Assembly (NCBI GenBank): GCA_964590725.1
Contig: CAZPWF010000014.1
Location: forward strand, 1 to 21,836
Length of the DNA: 21,836 nucleotides
Source of the DNA: CAZPWF01 sp964590725
GTDB taxonomy: Bacteria; Patescibacteriota; Saccharimonadia; Saccharimonadales; JACQNP01
Direction: 5' to 3'
Shown piece by piece: positions 20,283 to 21,836 of this stretch. Positions within the stretch are counted from its first letter, which is position 1. Every line of letters starts with the position of its first letter. The translations under genes and the position numbers were made by a program. Under the pieces are notes generated by a model. It worked only from the letters and a program-made list of their open reading frames with translations, searched no databases and was not told the DNA's origin.

Positions 20283-20321
20283 ACAAAATACAACGCGGCA
20301 ATATGTCGCGTTGTATTTTGT
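20283..20321. terminator. Long perfect hairpin, terminator after the Asn/Thr-rich gene
   Basis: ACAAAATACAACGCG (20283-20297) and its exact reverse complement (20307-20321) form a 15-bp stem, with up to three more pairs in the loop. A-rich and T-rich arms at both ends would let it act on either strand, although the T run is short. Confidence 0.75.
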
Positions 20322-20358
20322 GTGTAGTCAGTATTTACTAGCCAAAATAAAATACTTG

Positions 20359-20367
20359 TGCTATAAT
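20359..20367 (+). promoter_or_regulatory. Extended -10 promoter of the helicase gene
   Basis: TGCTATAAT is an extended -10. Transcription would start near 20374, leaving a leader of about 105 bases, the longest in the window. Confidence 0.6.
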
Positions 20368-20397
20368 AGAGTCAAGTTGTTTTTTTCGTGGATCCAA

Positions 20398-20461
20398 GTT
20401 GTTAGTTCGATAAGTACTTAGGCTTCATAAAAGGGCAAATAATAAGTACTAAACTAATAAC
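20398..20461 (+). promoter_or_regulatory. Structured leader hairpin before the helicase SD
   Basis: GTTGTTAGTT (20398-20407) pairs with AACTAATAAC (20452-20461) over 10 bp (one G-U), and AGTACTTA (20413-20420) pairs with TAAGTACT (20443-20450) over 8 bp inside it, with a 22-base loop. The stem ends one base before the SD AAAAGGA (20462-20468). A direct repeat CAAGTTGTT (20373 and 20395) lies at its foot. I do not recognise a known riboswitch. Confidence 0.5.
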
Positions 20462-20478
20462 AAAAGGATTCTATTTTT

Positions 20479-21690
20479 ATGTACAAATCAAATTTTTCGC
20501 GCCGTCCGCGCAGTGGCGGAGCAAGCTATGGTAACAAATCACGTTACAGTAGCTCAAATAATCGTAGTAGAGGCAAACGTTCAGTTCAAAATATTGACCC
20601 GCGGCGATTTGTTAAGGCCGCCAAGCCAGTAGAGCAGGTGGACTATGTTCCACAGAACAGTTTTGGCGACTTTGAACTTCAAGAACTTTTAAAAAAGAAC
20701 TTGGTAAAACGAAATTATAATACTCCTACGCAAATTCAAGACAAAGCTATTCCTGTCGCGTTGCAGGGGCATGATGTTGTGGGCATCGCTAATACAGGTA
20801 CTGGCAAGACGGCTGCATTCTTATTGCCATTATTAAATAAGCTTATGACCCACCGTGGCCAAAAGGCATTAATTATTGCACCAACCCGAGAACTTGCACT
20901 ACAAATAGAGCAAGAATGTCGCTTATTTGCCAGCGGCAGTGGTCTATTAGGTGTTCTGCTTATTGGCGGTGTACCAATTGGGCCTCAATTAAGAAGCTTA
21001 AGGGATAAGCCTGAAATTATAATTGGCACACCTGGGCGAATCAAAGATCATATCGAGCGAGGTACCTTGCTTATGAATGCTGTTTCTACAGTCGTTCTAG
21101 ACGAAGTAGATCGTATGCTAGACATGGGATTCATTACAGATATACGAATGATTCTCGGACGGCTATCAGAAGAAAAACAATCGTTATTCTTTTCTGCAAC
21201 TATGAGCTCGACAATCGAGAGTCTCATAGCAACATTTACGCATAGTCCAGTGACAATTATGGCAAAAACCGCAGAGACAAGTGACAATGTTGAACAGTCG
21301 ATCATACATTATTACGAAACATCAGAAAAAGTTGATAAGTTACACGAGTTGCTTTTAGCAGAACACGTTGGCAAGACACTTATCTTTAGCGAAACCAAAC
21401 GTTCGGTTGAGCGACTTAGTAAGGAACTTGTTGATCGTGGTTTTAAGGCCGATGCAATGCATGGCGATAAAAGCCAAAGTCAACGCCAACGAGCACTTAG
21501 CAAATTCAAGCAAGATCATATCAATGTATTGGTGGCCACTGATGTAGCCGCCCGGGGTATAGATGTCGATGGTATTACGCATGTCGTAAACTTTGACGTA
21601 CCACAAACATACGATGATTATACTCACCGTATTGGACGTGCTGGCCGCGGTAGTAATACTGGCTATGCTGTAACTTTTGTTACACACTAG
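20479..21690 (+). CDS. DEAD-box-family ATP-dependent RNA helicase with DEVD motif
   Basis: This 403-residue RNA helicase has all the family motifs: the Q motif near 80-85 (NYNTPTQIQ), motif I ANTGTGKT (104-111), Ia PTRELALQ (135-142), Ib TPGR (184-187), II DEVD (208-211) in place of DEAD, III SAT (239-241), then TLIFSETK, VLVATDVAARGIDVDGITHVVNFDVP and HRIGRAGR in the second RecA domain. The N-terminal 50 residues are rich in Arg, Ser, Gly and Asn (NFSRRPRSGG and on) and probably bind RNA; there is no C-terminal extension, and the protein ends soon after HRIGRAGR. It resembles RhlE/CshA-type helicases for RNA turnover or ribosome assembly, but the sub-family cannot be fixed. The gene has its own promoter, a long structured leader and a terminator. 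Confidence 0.94.
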   Translation: MYKSNFSRRPRSGGASYGNKSRYSSSNNRSRGKRSVQNIDPRRFVKAAKPVEQVDYVPQNSFGDFELQELLKKNLVKRNYNTPTQIQDKAIPVALQGHDVVGIANTGTGKTAAFLLPLLNKLMTHRGQKALIIAPTRELALQIEQECRLFASGSGLLGVLLIGGVPIGPQLRSLRDKPEIIIGTPGRIKDHIERGTLLMNAVSTVVLDEVDRMLDMGFITDIRMILGRLSEEKQSLFFSATMSSTIESLIATFTHSPVTIMAKTAETSDNVEQSIIHYYETSEKVDKLHELLLAEHVGKTLIFSETKRSVERLSKELVDRGFKADAMHGDKSQSQRQRALSKFKQDHINVLVATDVAARGIDVDGITHVVNFDVPQTYDDYTHRIGRAGRGSNTGYAVTFVTH

Positions 21691-21714
21691 ATATTAGGCG
21701 CGCCAGACATGGTA

Positions 21715-21752
21715 AAAGAACAGATTATTTGATAAAATCTAATCTGTTCTTT
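21715..21752. terminator. Terminator after the helicase gene
   Basis: AAAGAACAGATTA (21715-21727) and its exact reverse complement (21740-21752) form a 13-bp stem with a 12-base loop. A short T run closes it on the plus strand. It lies between the helicase stop and the tRNA. Confidence 0.7.
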
Positions 21753-21761
21753 CTATATTAC

Positions 21762-21836
21762 TGGGGAGTCGCCAAGTGGTAAGGCACATGGTTCTGGTCC
21801 ATGCATTCGGGGGTTCGAATCCCTCCTCCCCAGCCA
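21762..21836 (+). tRNA. tRNA-Gln (anticodon CUG)
   Basis: A complete cloverleaf: acceptor TGGGGAG/CTCCCCA, D stem GCC/GGC, anticodon stem CATGG/CCATG with loop TTCTGGT (anticodon CTG at 21794-21796, reading CAG), and T arm GGGGG-TTCGAAT-CCCTC. The discriminator is G, and CCA is encoded, ending at the last base of the window. The first pair U1-A72 is typical of bacterial tRNA-Gln. No promoter can be fixed; weak -10 candidates lie inside the preceding hairpin. Confidence 0.96.

Noticed and set aside
21754..21759. TATATT directly before the tRNA as its promoter
   Set aside because: It is only 2 bases from the mature 5' end, so transcription would start inside the tRNA.
1..21836. CRISPR arrays, insertion sequences, transposase or phage genes
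   Set aside because: I looked for spaced direct repeats, terminal inverted repeats around genes and transposase or integrase motifs and found none.

Overview
The window reads as a piece of a small, AT-leaning, gene-dense bacterial genome. My best guess is Candidatus Saccharibacteria (TM7) or another Patescibacteria/CPR lineage. The reasons are shortened versions of universal proteins (bL32 of 47 residues, TrmD of 214 residues, a MurF-like ligase without the usual N-terminal domain), many hypothetical membrane proteins, very short intergenic gaps, and the order nusB - Nudix - rnc - rpsP - khpA - trmD. The lineage is inferred from gene content; no 16S rRNA is present. A run of exactly 100 N at 17088-17187 shows that this is a scaffolded draft assembly.

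Layout. (1) 1-2145: the end of an unknown gene, then a Pro-rich single-pass membrane protein with a large outer domain. (2) 2194-5744: a cell-wall precursor block with a MurF-like ligase, D-Ala-D-Ala ligase and a class I aminotransferase that may supply alanine. (3) 5745-6728, minus strand: a 2-oxoglutarate/Fe(II) oxygenase-like protein. (4) 6840-9728: leucyl-tRNA synthetase with a whole Nudix domain inserted in its editing domain. (5) 9729-10304, minus strand: a small membrane protein. (6) 10435-14929: a translation and RNA-processing block with bL32, NusB, a stand-alone Nudix hydrolase, RNase III, bS16, KhpA, TrmD and an unknown protein coupled to trmD. (7) 14979-18420: an oxygen-related block with nickel superoxide dismutase, its maturation protease, a type II NADH dehydrogenase-like flavoprotein ending in CPYC, and a GlcD/DLD-type FAD dehydrogenase interrupted by the assembly gap. 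(8) 18426-20261: an unknown membrane protein that may be a dead peptidase, and an Asn/Thr-rich secreted or surface protein. (9) 20479-21836: a DEAD-box-family helicase with a structured leader and a DEVD box, a terminator, and tRNA-Gln(CUG).

Promoters are readable. Several genes have TATAAT or TATACT, often as an extended -10 (TGnTATAMT), and only two have a convincing -35 (rpmF and rpsP). Four genes (murF-like, aminotransferase, leuS, trmD) have the -10 box only 7-8 bases before the ATG, which predicts leaderless mRNAs. Others (the 619 gene, khpA, sodN, the 19584 gene, the helicase) have a leader and a Shine-Dalgarno (SD) sequence. The organism therefore appears to use both modes of initiation.

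How the genes fit together: cell-wall building, translation and RNA turnover dominate, as expected for a reduced genome. The less expected part is the oxygen block, which suggests a cell that meets oxygen and passes electrons from NADH and a hydroxy acid to a quinone. No terminal oxidase or quinone synthesis gene is visible here. The Nudix insertion in LeuRS is the strongest structural novelty in the window.
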